Positions 1-9,320 of a stretch of 64,000 nucleotides of DNA are shown one piece after another. A model generated the notes under the pieces. The model had not been told where the DNA came from and made no database searches. It saw nothing but the letters and a program-made list of their open reading frames with translations. The stretch covers positions 24,929,214 to 24,993,213 of the forward strand of contig CM067363.1 of NCBI GenBank assembly GCA_034401795.1, written 5' to 3'. Positions within the stretch are counted from its first letter, which is position 1; every line of letters begins with the position of its first letter. Origin of the DNA: Chaetoderma sp. LZ-2023a. Lineage: Eukaryota; Mollusca; Caudofoveata; Chaetodermatida; Chaetodermatidae. The translations under genes were made by a program, and so were the position numbers.

Positions 1-252
1 CATTTTTAGCTATGTTCCGTCCATTTCTAGCGATGTCCCGTCCAGTTCTAGCTATGTCCCGTACTTTTCTAGCTATGTTCCGTCCATTTCTAGCTATGCA
101 CCGTCCATTTCTAGCTATGTTCAGTCTATGTCTAGCGATATCCCGTCCATTTCTAACTATGCCCCGTTCATTCCTACCTGCGCACCGCCAATTTCTAGTT
201 AATTAGCGTCCATTTTCATCTATGCACCATCCATTTCTCGCTAAGCTCCACC
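1..252. repeat. 21-bp tandem array derived from a MITE terminus
   Basis: About twelve head-to-tail copies of a 21-bp unit (core CATTTCTAGCTATGTCCCGTC with substitutions). The unit matches the terminal part of the interspersed hairpin MITE seen many times in the window, in the orientation that starts GTCCATTTCTAGCTATGCCC. The last unit runs directly into a degenerate MITE body at 253-400, so the array looks like local amplification of one transposon end. It begins at or before base 1, so its full length is unknown. The short open frame over it is not a gene. Confidence 0.85.
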
Positions 253-402
253 CACTTTTAACGAGACTCAAGTGGAATCGAAGGTAACTATACAAGTAAT
301 ACGTTGACTATTTTGAAACTATATGACTGTGGGCTCTTACTGAATATAACAACAGCAACTCCCGGGCAAATTAGTTTCAAAATATTCAAGATCTATAGCA
401 TT
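253..402 (-). mobile_element. Degenerate hairpin-CRE MITE fragment
   Basis: Continuation of the array into a decayed MITE copy, read on the minus strand. Remnants of the central hairpin are visible (ATTTTGAAACTA near 313 and TTAGTTTCAAAATATTCAA near 370). The element is truncated and diverged. Confidence 0.6.
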
Positions 403-505
403 AAAGGTCTCAAGGAAATTGCAAATTCAATTATCTTTTAATGCTACTCATGTAAATTAACCTTTAATGACTAAATTTGATCCAAAAATTTTAAAAACGC
501 TTATT

Positions 506-640
506 GAATGTCCATTTGCAGGCCAAAAGAAGACCATTTTTGAAAATTTACCACTCGAATGACTGGCTCGGTTATCGAGCCAGTCATTCGTGTGGTAAAT
601 TGCCCAAAATAGTCTTCTCCTGGCCTGCAAATGGACATTC
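506..640. mobile_element. 135-bp palindromic MITE (GAGCCAGTCATTC family)
   Basis: Near-perfect inverted repeat. The left end GAATGTCCATTTGCAGGCC is mirrored at the right end, and the centre is GGCTCGGTTATCGAGCC. The same palindrome recurs at about 4740, 5394, 5712, 27454 and 58470, and as half copies at 29190, 48690, 48940, 49262, 49500 and 57605. It has no coding capacity. It is most simply a non-autonomous foldback or MITE element. Confidence 0.8.
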
Positions 641-751
641 CTCAAGGCCACTGAATAGGCCGGTTTTGGCCGGACTCCTCAAGAAAGGGTTAAGCTGTTT
701 ATGATCAGCTTTTGTAATAGTCCAGGAGCTAAAGCTAGGTCAGAATCGTGA

Positions 752-852
752 CGTAGCACACCCAGTATTCCGAAGGTCTGACACTTGCTGTGGCTTGGGG
801 GACATGTCCCACACATTTTAAGCCCTGTTGTACAAACAAATTGTGGTAGCAC
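752..852 (+). repeat. Left terminal inverted repeat of the 3.75-kb element
   Basis: Perfect for 19 bp at the outer edge, then about 100 bp of interrupted similarity to the right arm. Conserved inner blocks are TGTTGTACAA (about 828) and AATTGTGGTA (about 840). Confidence 0.8.
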
Positions 853-1138
853 TAATTAGTTATCCTGATTTCTTTGCATATGGGGTCTAGGCTTTGGCTG
901 TATCCACAGTGCACAACGATATAAGCATGATCGTGTCATAACTCACAGTAATATCGTATTAGATTCACCATATATGATATGTAGACGGATATCGACCTAA
1001 CATATATCCAACATACATTTTGCATGCATATACCAAAGGCGAGGGTGAAATGTGAAGGTTATATTTTATGTATCTATACTAACTCCATCATAGAATCTGT
1101 ATATCCAGCTGTACCACTCTTGACAAAGCACCCAGGTA

Positions 1139-4048
1139 ATGGTGGTTGGAATGCGACAGATGGATGTGGTGGTAATCGGTGCGGAAAAACAAATTAAAAT
1201 GAATACTACACCTCACATCGCTCTCATTGTCATTGCCATATATGTCGAGGCAAAGGAGATACAGTGGCGATATAAAGAAGAGTTTAGTGACACCGTGATC
1301 AGACTGGGGGGATTCCACATTGCGCTAAACTACTTAGCTGTTATTGGAAAGATGTTTGATGACTCTGGCTTAGAAGATCTCCTCATAGAGGCCAACACAT
1401 ATGGTAGCAGCACGGCTGCTGCTCTACTTAAAGGGAAGTCATATAATCGAGGAGTGAGGGCTCACAAATTGGTTCTGGAAGCGCTGCTGCGATTACAATG
1501 GCAGTCTTTTTCCAAATGGGTTCAACAAAATGGACAACATGAGGACCACATTACTCCAACAGATTTGGAGAGTCTGGATGAGAAAATTAAGATGTGCCGA
1601 AGCAGCATTGACGACTTAGACGCACTGCAAGAAAATTTCAAAGTGTGTATGTACGTGAATAAATTGCAACAGCTGTTCAAATCCTTTAAAGTTGAGTCAA
1701 GCTCGAAATCACACCTGTTCGCATTTTGGAACTCATATATTCATATGGTAGAGCTGCTGCTTGGATTCATAAGAGCTGAGAGAACTGGAGATTGGCAGGC
1801 ACACCTATCTGCTACTGCTGCTATGGCGCCATATTTCTACAGCATGGACAGAACCAATTATGCAAGATGGCTGCCAATATACCTTGCGGACATGAAGATG
1901 CTTCCAAGTACACATCCCCATGTACATGAACAATTCTTGAATGGAAATCATTCCGTAAGTCGCTCACACCATCCATTCAATCAAGTGTGGTCAGATATCG
2001 CCTTAGAGCAATCGATTAATTTGGATTCCAAAAAGCGAGGTGGTATTATTGGAATAACACAAAAGCCAGGAGCTCTGGAGAGGTGGTTTTTAACTAGCCA
2101 CGAGAGGTCAGCCATAACAACGGTAACAAAGCAAATGTGTGGGTTACAAGATAGTCACATGTTTGGAGTACATAAGGAAATGGGGACGAATCGAATGAAC
2201 AGGGATGAAATCGATGTGCAGAAGATACTTTCGATGTTCTCATCAGATATAATGACCAATCCCTTTAATATTGCGGAAAACGACGACAGCGAGTGTCTTC
2301 CGCTTGTAAACATTGCAACTGGCGTGGTATTGCCTAGTGAAATCGCCAAGAGACTTGTTTCCGCCTGTGACATTGGTAAGGAGATTATGGACAATTTTGT
2401 TCAGGAGCGGCTGGACACTAACACGAGAAGCTTTTGGGACACGTTGCCACACTTAAAACTTAAAACATTTGCCAGCCTAGCACAGAAGAAAAAACTCAAA
2501 ACAAATGATGAAAAAATTCACAATGTGAGATCTGACCGCGAACTATTTGGTCGATTAATTATTGCCGCAAGGTCCAGAGATGTTGATTTAAAACTAGTGA
2601 TGACGTATGAACTGTCTGCTGTCCCACTATCATTGTCACATACGGATGGTACTCTAAGAAAGAATGTGAAAAGTGTTTTGTTAAGTGAACTAGAAAAGGA
2701 AGTAAATGTTGATGGACGGCTTCCACCTGTTGACAAGACAGGCGCAACAGCTTATGTAGTAGATGGCATGGCAATTGTGCAAATGGTTAAAACTGGCGGT
2801 ACGTCTACATTTGGAGAATTGGCTGATAAATACTGGCACATCTTTACAGTTCCACTGAATCAAGAAGACTGCAACAGAGTAGACATAGTTTTTGACAGAT
2901 ATGATAGACTGGAATCCCTCAAAGCGGAAGAGCGGCTAAAACGTGGGTCATCAACAGCATTGGAAGTAAAGATTGCTGGAGAAAATACTCCCGTTCCAAA
3001 GCAATGGGCCAAGTACATCAGCAATCCAAGCAACAAAAGTAACCTGGTTGCATTTCTCAGCAAGCGGTGGCGTGATACTGGTCCAAATATGCTATCTGCC
3101 GACAATTGCGTCATTCTTGCTGGTGGCTTTAACGATGGAATGGATGTTGTTGTCATTTCAGCGAACAATTCGTCGTATTTGGAAGAACTTCGATCAGATC
3201 ACGAGGAAGCAGATACGCGTATGATGTTGCACGCGCTACACGCTTCAAAAGACCACATGCGTGTTGTTATACGGTCTCCTGATACAGACGTGGCAGTACT
3301 TAGTATATGTACGTATCGTTCGCTTCACTGTTCTGAACTATGGTTCCGTACGGGCACAAAGGACAAATTGCGATACATACCAATACATACAGTTGCTCAA
3401 GTACTGGGCCCTGGTATCTGTCTGTCTTTGCCTGGGTTTCATTCTCTTACAGGTTGTGATAGCACTAGTGCATTATTTGGAGTCGCTAAGAGAAAATCAT
3501 TCAATCTCTTAAAGTCATCTGAATGTCATCAGCTTAGCTTAGCCCAACTCGGCGAACATGTTGACTTATCACCGATTACTGCAATTCTATGTGAGAAATT
3601 TGTCTGTGAGTTGTATACCACCAGGGATGTGGGAAAGACAGCTGATGAAACCCGTTATTGGCTCTTTTGTCAAAAGAGACAAAGAAATGAAAATCTTCCA
3701 CCTACATCGAATAGTCTAAAGCATCACACCGAAAGGGCCAATTTTCAAGCTCTTGTTTGGAGACGTTCATTGCAAGCTGTTCAGAATCTTCCATCTCCAA
3801 ATGGACATGGCTGGAGCATAGTGGATGGTCTACTCAAGCCTGTTCTAATGTCAAAGGATCCTGCTCCATTTGGATTAATTGAACTCACATCATGTAGATG
3901 TCAAAAGTATGCCTGCAAAAGAACAGATCTCTGTCAATGCAAGGCTAACAATCTACTCTGCACTGAAGCATGCCTTTGTATGGGAGGTGAAATGTGTGAC
4001 AATGTTCAGCAGACAATTGTCGAAGATGACTCTGACACGGATGAGTAA
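1139..4048 (+). CDS. 969-aa protein with FEN/PIN-like acidic motifs and a CXC-like Cys-rich tail
   Basis: An uninterrupted frame of 969 codons. It starts at the first ATG after an in-frame TGA at 1121, and ATGs at 1151 and 1160 are alternative starts. It closely resembles a multicopy family of 'uncharacterized' proteins common in invertebrate genomes. Seen directly: VVDGMA (Asp542), HEEADTRM (Glu689, Glu690, Asp692), SPDTDVAVL (Asp715, Asp717) and LTGCDS (Asp774). The order and spacing (D, then E-E-x-D, then D-x-D, then G-x-D) recall the metal-binding residues of FEN/XPG or PIN-type nucleases. Residues about 918-955 form a dense Cys block (CRCQKYAC, LCQCK, CLCMGGEMC) like a tesmin/CXC DNA-binding module, followed by an acidic end. 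Lying between matched TIRs, it is probably the mobility protein. That assignment and the nuclease fold are inference. Confidence 0.8.
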   Translation: MVVGMRQMDVVVIGAEKQIKMNTTPHIALIVIAIYVEAKEIQWRYKEEFSDTVIRLGGFHIALNYLAVIGKMFDDSGLEDLLIEANTYGSSTAAALLKGKSYNRGVRAHKLVLEALLRLQWQSFSKWVQQNGQHEDHITPTDLESLDEKIKMCRSSIDDLDALQENFKVCMYVNKLQQLFKSFKVESSSKSHLFAFWNSYIHMVELLLGFIRAERTGDWQAHLSATAAMAPYFYSMDRTNYARWLPIYLADMKMLPSTHPHVHEQFLNGNHSVSRSHHPFNQVWSDIALEQSINLDSKKRGGIIGITQKPGALERWFLTSHERSAITTVTKQMCGLQDSHMFGVHKEMGTNRMNRDEIDVQKILSMFSSDIMTNPFNIAENDDSECLPLVNIATGVVLPSEIAKRLVSACDIGKEIMDNFVQERLDTNTRSFWDTLPHLKLKTFASLAQKKKLKTNDEKIHNVRSDRELFGRLIIAARSRDVDLKLVMTYELSAVPLSLSHTDGTLRKNVKSVLLSELEKEVNVDGRLPPVDKTGATAYVVDGMAIVQMVKTGGTSTFGELADKYWHIFTVPLNQEDCNRVDIVFDRYDRLESLKAEERLKRGSSTALEVKIAGENTPVPKQWAKYISNPSNKSNLVAFLSKRWRDTGPNMLSADNCVILAGGFNDGMDVVVISANNSSYLEELRSDHEEADTRMMLHALHASKDHMRVVIRSPDTDVAVLSICTYRSLHCSELWFRTGTKDKLRYIPIHTVAQVLGPGICLSLPGFHSLTGCDSTSALFGVAKRKSFNLLKSSECHQLSLAQLGEHVDLSPITAILCEKFVCELYTTRDVGKTADETRYWLFCQKRQRNENLPPTSNSLKHHTERANFQALVWRRSLQAVQNLPSPNGHGWSIVDGLLKPVLMSKDPAPFGLIELTSCRCQKYACKRTDLCQCKANNLLCTEACLCMGGEMCDNVQQTIVEDDSDTDE

Positions 4049-4398
4049 CATTCTCTCATTTGCTCACGTGATAAATATGTCCTGCCAGCTTGTGTAGACA
4101 TGAACTGCATGTCAGTTAAAAGTTTAATTATGAAAAATGTAGAAAACATGGGCATTGTTGTAGCTAAGGTATTGCTAGTCACAAGAAGACCTAAGTGCCC
4201 CAATATGTACAAAGCAACATAAGGGTGTCTTAAACGAGGTTGATTATGTATAAATCTGCGATATACGATCACTCCTTTCCATTTTGGTTAAGATTGTATT
4301 GATATAACATGCGCGTAGGTTTGTGAAAAATTTACCATTGTGAAAATTGTCTGAAAACTACATTCAACACCTATTGTAAATTGGCTTCTCACGGGTTA

Positions 4399-4499
4399 GT
4401 GATACCACAATTTTCTTGTACAACACGGCTCAGAATATACCCAAGACATCGGTCTAGCATAATATAGAGACAAACCTTCTGAATACTGGGTGTGCTACG
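4399..4499 (-). repeat. Right terminal inverted repeat of the 3.75-kb element
   Basis: Mirror of 752-852. The outer 19 bp are identical in inverted orientation, with the same inner blocks, for example ACCACAATTT near 4405 and TTGTACAACA near 4417. Confidence 0.8.
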
Positions 4500-4561
4500 A
4501 AACCATTCTTCTAGACCCCTTTTGAAAATTGGCTCCCGGACTATAAAGGAAATTATAAATT

Positions 4562-4852
4562 TTTGCAGGCCAAGAAAGGACTATTTTTTAATAATTTCCC
4601 CGCGAGATTGACAAAATAGGCTATCTGTTGTCCTGAAAATTGGTATTCCTCAAGACCACGGAAGATGCCGTTTTCGCTAGCTAGACCATCAACCCGCTAA
4701 TCGTAAAGATAATTCTTTAAAAATTGGGTTTTTCCCTTAGAAAATGCCCATTTCCAGTCCAAGAGAAGACTATTTTTGAAAACGTATCACCGAGCCAGTC
4801 AGTTCAGTGGTAAATTATCTAAATTCTTCTTCTCTTGGCCTGCAAATACACA
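4562..4852. mobile_element. Two degenerate palindromic MITE copies (GAGCCAGTCATTC family)
   Basis: A weak copy at about 4562-4665 and a clearer one at about 4740-4852. In the second, CCAGTCCAAGAGAAGACTA mirrors TTCTTCTCTTGGCC around GAGCCAGTCA. Intergenic repeat remnants without coding potential. Confidence 0.6.
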
Positions 4853-5393
4853 ATCTTCAAGACCCCTACAGGGGCCGTTTTGGAATGCTTGGCCTGTAAG
4901 AGATTAAGTTGATAAAAGAAAGGGTAAATTATTTTTGTTGCGACACGAAACTGGTATAAGTCAGTCTGTTTGTGCGTCTGTCCTTCGGTTTGTCATTCCG
5001 TCAAATGTGTTTGGCAAAGCTGCCTGTGTTGTAACTATAGCGTGTTGTGGCACTTACTGAACTAAACTGAGCTTTTATTTACACCCAGGTCATGCATACA
5101 TGACATATGTGGGGGAACAATTTTACAATATTTTAGAGACAGACTAGGTAAGTAATGATAACTAATGCGATAAAGAGAACGATGATAGTAATGATGATGA
5201 CAATAACGATAAAGTATATAGATTAAATCGAAAATCGCGATTATGTTTTATCTCGTGAATGTATATGATTCAAAAGTAAATAATCGAATAATCGTCATTT
5301 CTATTGCATACAATATTTCGAAAACTAAATTTTAATATACTCTTTAATGCTATCGATCATGACGAGTTGCATTTTGCTCAGTGTGTTTATGCC
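4853..5393. other. AT-rich intergenic stretch, no gene seen
   Basis: No convincing ORF, splice-bounded exon or RNA gene. A short GATGATAATGATGATG-like simple tract lies near 5180-5215. Confidence 0.5.
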
Positions 5394-5520
5394 CACTTGC
5401 ATGCCAAGGGAAGAACATTTTAAAAAATGTATCACTGGAATGACTGGCTCGAACATCAAGCGAGAAATTTCAGTGGTACATTTTCAAAAATATTCTTCTC
5501 TTGGCTTGCAAATTGACAAT
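5394..5520. mobile_element. Palindromic MITE copy (GAGCCAGTCATTC family)
   Basis: GCCCACTTGCATGCCAAGG mirrors CTTCTCTTGGCTTGCAAATT. The centre is mutated (GGCTCGAACATCAAGCGAG). The short ORF over it is incidental. Confidence 0.7.
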
Positions 5521-5711
5521 TCTAAACTTCATTGCGGCTTTCGTCATTGATAAGTCCTTTGTTGCTATATATCTAGGGCGTTATTCCAGATTAACTCTCT
5601 CGTGAGAACACGGCCTATGTAATTTATACCAGAGTAGTTAACCCCTATTACGTCAACTTAACCCTTTAAATTGTCAAACTGACCAAAGAACAACTTTTCA
5701 GTGATCTTCAG

Positions 5712-5850
5712 ACATGACTATTTGAATGGCCTAGAGAAGGGTATTTTTTAAATATTTATCACTAGAATGACTGGCTCGGTAACCGAGCCAGTCATTCTAG
5801 TGGTAAATTTTCAAAAAACTCTTCTCTCGGCCTGCTGATAGACACTAGGT
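5712..5850. mobile_element. Palindromic MITE copy (GAGCCAGTCATTC family)
   Basis: Strong hairpin. ACTAGAATGACTGGCTCGG is mirrored after a CGGTAACCG centre by GAGCCAGTCATTCTAGTGG, with flanking TATTTTTTAAATATT and TTTTCAAAAAACTCTTC arms. Confidence 0.8.
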
Positions 5851-6059
5851 AAGTAAAAACTTTAATTTTCTTTGCCATTACCCCTTTAATGGTCAAGGCG
5901 GCGAAAGAAAACTCAGTGCTAAATTTACAAAAATAGTCTTCTAAAATTAAAATATCTTGAAAAATATTGACCATCAAAATGTATAATTGATATATCAAGT
6001 AGTATTTTGAGCGCTTTGATGCGCTGTTGACGCAAGACAGGTTAAATAACAGATCGAGA

Positions 6060-6570
6060 TCACTCAAAACTATAATCGCACACACCTAGGATATATACCA
6101 CGACAGGGAGAGGAAACATGATGGATCCACCATGACAACGAAATTCAAAGCACCATGGTCAACCAAGATGATTAGGGCTACAGTTTTCTTGGACAGCAGA
6201 GGGAGAATTCGTATTGATAATATATGCCTTGTGGAATTAGACGAACCGCCCTCGGAGGCAACTCCTATAATGACCTACTTCAGAAAATTGAGGGTGTCAA
6301 TCAAACATAAACCCCGTGAAAGAGTAACGCAACGTGTGGCCCTCCATTCAGACAATGCACCAGTCCACATTTGCAAAGGTGCAATAGATTCTATACATGA
6401 ACTGATATGAATGGACATCAACTCTTGCCTCACCCCACCCACCCCCGCCGATTCCTCAAACCTTCCTCCCAGGGACTACTTTCTACTTAGTAATTTGACA
6501 AACTTTCTCCGTAGTAGGACACATGAGGTGGCCGCTGCTGTAGATGTGGTAGTTTGAAGCCTAAGACAAA
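6060..6570 (+). pseudogene. Decayed mariner transposase fragment
   Basis: Pieces of a mariner transposase catalytic half. WIHHD-like coding near 6125-6150 lies in one frame. After a frameshift come KMIRATVFLDSRGRIRID and HSDNAPVH (second catalytic Asp, where the family has HDNARPH). After a stop at about 6408 come PPRDYFLLSNLTNFLRS and similar, which matches the mariner PSDYFLFPKLKEFL region holding the third Asp. Stops and frameshifts make it inactive. The N-terminal DNA-binding half is missing. Confidence 0.75.
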
Positions 6571-6574
6571 TATT

Positions 6575-6900
6575 TCTATATTATCATAATCATCCTAACC
6601 CGTAAATTAGACCACGTGTGATGGCATAGACGGCAACTTCGCAGGGAAATAGGTAGGCATCAATGAACACAATCTGTCCGTTTTGTTCAATGTTGGGCAG
6701 AGAACTTCCTGAAAATCGCTCGTTAATACATTTTCATAGATTTTTTCGAAAAACAAGCATTTCAGTTTTAGGGCTTTGAATAGAATTCTGAACTCAAACA
6801 CTCTACGCACTATTAAAACCCGGCTATGACCTTATGTATGCTTCACGGGCGTAATTTTAGAGATATTTTGAAGCGTTCTACTACCTAATGCGGTCACCTC
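6575..6900. other. Intergenic stretch, nothing recognised
   Basis: No repeat family copy or coding signal that I can support. The short minus-strand ORF at 6607-6810 has no recognisable motif. Confidence 0.4.
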
Positions 6901-6904
6901 AGCC

Positions 6905-7308
6905 AATGGACATTTACAGTTTATCCATCCATCATATGACGTCATATGACGTCATAATTAACTACGTGACGTATAGGATGACATCATAATCAATGACGTT
7001 GTGAAAGACGTAGATAAGTTCGTCAAGAACGCATAGTTTGTGACGGACTAGGGGGTGTTGTACGAATTGTATGTTTTACTATTCAATAAACATTCTGTTG
7101 AATATTTTAAAACTAATTTGACTGGACGCTGTTGCTGCCATTTGACCCAGTCAAATTAGTTTCAAAATATTCAACAGCTTACCTGTATAGTTTTCACGGA
7201 ATTAATAGTCAATAAGTTCAGGGATCGTTCCATCCCACCACGAGCGAGGTGTGGGTGGAGCTTAGCTAGAGGTAGGCGGGGTATAGCTAAAACTGGAACG
7301 GTTCATTG
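6905..7308 (+). mobile_element. Full-length hairpin-CRE MITE, about 404 bp
   Basis: Order of parts: AATGGACATTTACAG left end, a cluster of TGACGTCA (CRE-like) sites with TCAACTACGTGACGT spacers, a 45-bp-arm hairpin (CTGTTGAATATTTTGAAAC mirrored by GTTTCAAAATATTCAACAG), a GATCGATCGATCC-like block, GTGGGTGGAGCTTAGCTAGA, and the right end GCTAAAACTGGAACGGTTCA. The ends are imperfectly inverted (CCTTTCCAGT type). At least ten further copies occur in both orientations. Confidence 0.8.
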
Positions 7309-7436
7309 ATATATCGTATTGTATTGCAGGTGTTCTAGGTGAGACTAAACCGCTACTGAAACTTCGCTTTGTTTCGCCGGAGATAACAGTCAGCGTGTGC
7401 GGCGCGAGCTACACCATCAAGTAATTATGCAGCAAT

Positions 7437-7760
7437 GGATGATTCCAGTTTCTCAGTCAATCATGCGGTATCATAATCAACTACGTGACGTGTAGGATGA
7501 CGCCATAATCAATCACGTCATGAACGCTTAATTGTCCGTCGGGTTGTACGAATTGTATGTCTTTACTATTTAAGAAGCATGATGCCATAGGCAGCAACAG
7601 CAACCAATCAAATCAGTTTCAAAATATTCAACAGCTTACTTGTGAAGTATCTTGGAATTTGAGATTCAGAGACGGATCGATCGATCCAATTATGTTTTAA
7701 GCATGGGTGGATCTTAGCTAGCGATGGGCGGGCATAGCTAATATTGGATTCCTCCATTAA
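7437..7760 (+). mobile_element. Second, internally deleted hairpin-CRE MITE copy
   Basis: Directly follows the previous copy. The left arm of the central hairpin is missing, leaving only GTTTCAAAATATTCAACAG. The CRE-spacer and right-end modules are present. Confidence 0.75.
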
Positions 7761-7814
7761 CATACTTACATACACATCAATAAAACGCTAACTAACTCTG
7801 AATTAAACATTTAT

Positions 7815-7834
7815 TTGCGTGCGTGCGTGCTTGC

Positions 7835-7865
<31 letters not shown>

Positions 7866-7919
7866 AGCGTATGTTTGTTTTTGTGTGTGCGTGCGTGCGT
7901 GCGTGCGTGTGAACTGGCG

Positions 7920-7983
<64 letters not shown>

Positions 7984-8017
7984 TGTGTGTGTATGTATGC
8001 GCGTGCGTGCGTGCGTG

Positions 8018-8064
<47 letters not shown>

Positions 8065-8069
8065 AGCTA

Positions 8070-8117
<48 letters not shown>

Positions 8118-8121
8118 CATG

Positions 8122-8203
<82 letters not shown>

Positions 8204-8350
8204 TCTGTGCCTGCGCGCGTGCGTGTGTCAGTGCGTGCGTGCGTGCGGGAGAGCGGGCGTGCGCATGTGTGTGCACGCGCACCCATGCACGCGCATGCGT
8301 CCGTGCGTGCGTGAGTGTTCGATCGCGTGTGTCCGCGCCGCGTGTGAGTT
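7815..8350. repeat. Compound microsatellite (GTGC)n-(GT)n-(CTGC)n-(GTGC)n
   Basis: About 530 bp of tetra- and dinucleotide repeats, including (GT)n at 7921-7980 and (CTGC)n at about 8017-8152. Long frames on both strands (poly Cys-Val-Arg-Ala and similar) are artefacts of the repeat. It lies immediately upstream of an exon, so it is intronic in the PEBP-like gene. Confidence 0.95.
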
Positions 8351-8426
8351 GGTTGCGCGCGTGTCTGCGTATGCGTTTGTAGCAAGTACGCCTAAAACGA
8401 TTGCGTTGTTGATTATTGTTATTTAG

Positions 8427-8602
8427 GTCCACCTGTTTTCCGGTTATCTTCGAAGAAGAAGTTAATCAAATTCCATCGTTATCGATATTCCCGCCACAAG
8501 GCCAGGAACTTCCCGGAATGTCAGCAGATATTTTACGGAGTAAGCCTCAAGTTATGATCGAAGACTACGACACAGTGGCTGAGACGAGGAGTCCATGGCC
8601 TG
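8427..8602 (+). CDS. PEBP-like gene, candidate internal exon (first one found)
   Basis: An exon bounded by ATTTAG at 8421-8426 and a GTACGT donor at 8603. It is 176 nt: 1 base completing a codon, 58 codons, and 1 base carried over. It encodes CFPVIFEEEVNQIPSLSIF, a PQGQELPG segment, then ILRSKPQVMIEDYDTVAETR and SPWP. The G-x-x-L...P-x-V pattern just before the 'YxLIMxD' strand fits the start of a PEBP fold. Splicing to 9910 restores the frame as WPVGTYCILMG. Upstream exons with the start codon are not identified. Confidence 0.7.
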
Positions 8603-8627
8603 GTACGTGCATAGTATCATTGTAGGT

Positions 8628-8830
8628 GTAATAACTGGATCCATCTCTAGCTATGCCACGCCCATTTATAGCTAAGCATGTTGGAATAGAAACAAGGAAA
8701 CCTGAATTCCCAGACTAAATTTCGAGGTAACAATACAGGTAAGATATTAAATATGTCCTAACTAATTTGACTGGAAAGCGATCGCTCTCAATCAAATTAG
8801 TATTAAAATATTCAACAGAATGTGGTTTTT
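8628..8830 (-). mobile_element. Degenerate hairpin-CRE MITE fragment
   Basis: Contains CTAGCTATGCCACGCCCATT near 8648 and the central hairpin remnant AACTAATTTGACTGGAAAGC mirrored by CAATCAAATTAGTATTAAAA near 8795. Confidence 0.65.
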
Positions 8831-9124
8831 CAAATTTAGATTAAACAAAGGCATACTATTTCATACAAGCAGTTTTGTAACGAACTATTACCTCCTTCTT
8901 GACGGACTTACGACTTCTAAAAGAGTTTTCCAGGCAAGACCATCATTATTCTCCCAGGGAGGACATAACCATCACTCAACCACGGCCTGAAAACTGCTCT
9001 CAATATTGAATGCGCATACATCGGCTGGCTCAGATAGCATCATCATAAAAGTGATAAATAAGCTGCCATCTGAAATTGCAACAAACGTGTTTTAACGTAA
9101 CACTCATCTTCATGAAACCATCAT

Positions 9125-9320
9125 GAACATATACCGTATTCTGCGACAGTAGTAGTAGAAACGTTCTACAGCTGCAAACAGGCTCTTGGCCTTTGACCAC
9201 TGTGTCTTGTCACCAGCCAAAATCTTTAGCTTCCTCAGGTTCATTCTTGGTCTGAATTTACCGAATCCGGTTTTCTTGAGGTCACTTCGCGGCTAACTTT
9301 CTCACCCTAGCCCACTGGAA
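9125..9320 (-). repeat. Interspersed repeat shared with 17265-17435
   Basis: Shares the blocks TATTCTGCG, CACTGTGTCTTGTC and TTAGCTTCCTCAGGT with 17265-17435 in the same order. It is probably the tail of a retroposon. The strand is assigned by analogy with the second copy, which sits among minus-strand LINE sequence. Confidence 0.55.

Larger units (their letters stand above)
752..4499 (+). mobile_element. 3.75-kb DNA transposon with 19-bp perfect TIRs and one large ORF
   Basis: The outer 19 bases CGTAGCACACCCAGTATTC at 752-770 are repeated exactly, in inverted orientation, at 4481-4499. Similarity continues inward for about 100 bp (GAAGGTYTG, then TGTTGTACAA, AAATTGTGGTA and CACTAA in the same order on both arms). 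Only one long ORF lies between the arms (1139-4048), leaving about 270 and 350 bp of flanks. This is the architecture of a compact cut-and-paste transposon. I cannot see an unambiguous target-site duplication. The TIRs do not resemble Tc1/mariner, hAT, piggyBac or CACTA ends that I know. The intact frame suggests recent activity or selection. Confidence 0.8.

Noticed and set aside
1..252. CRISPR-like array
   Set aside because: Units are contiguous with a 21-bp period and no spacers, in a eukaryotic context; a MITE-derived tandem repeat explains it.
2155..3168. Minus-strand frames opposite the 969-aa ORF
   Set aside because: Shadows of the real plus-strand gene.
3641..3665. Hammerhead-ribozyme-like CTGATGAAA
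   Set aside because: Lies inside the large ORF and lacks the partner GAAA stem arrangement; other CTGATGA hits (about 60384) also lack partners.
7792..8432. Long frames on both strands (up to about 197 codons)
   Set aside because: They are translations of (GTGC)n, (GT)n and (CTGC)n microsatellites with no stop codons.
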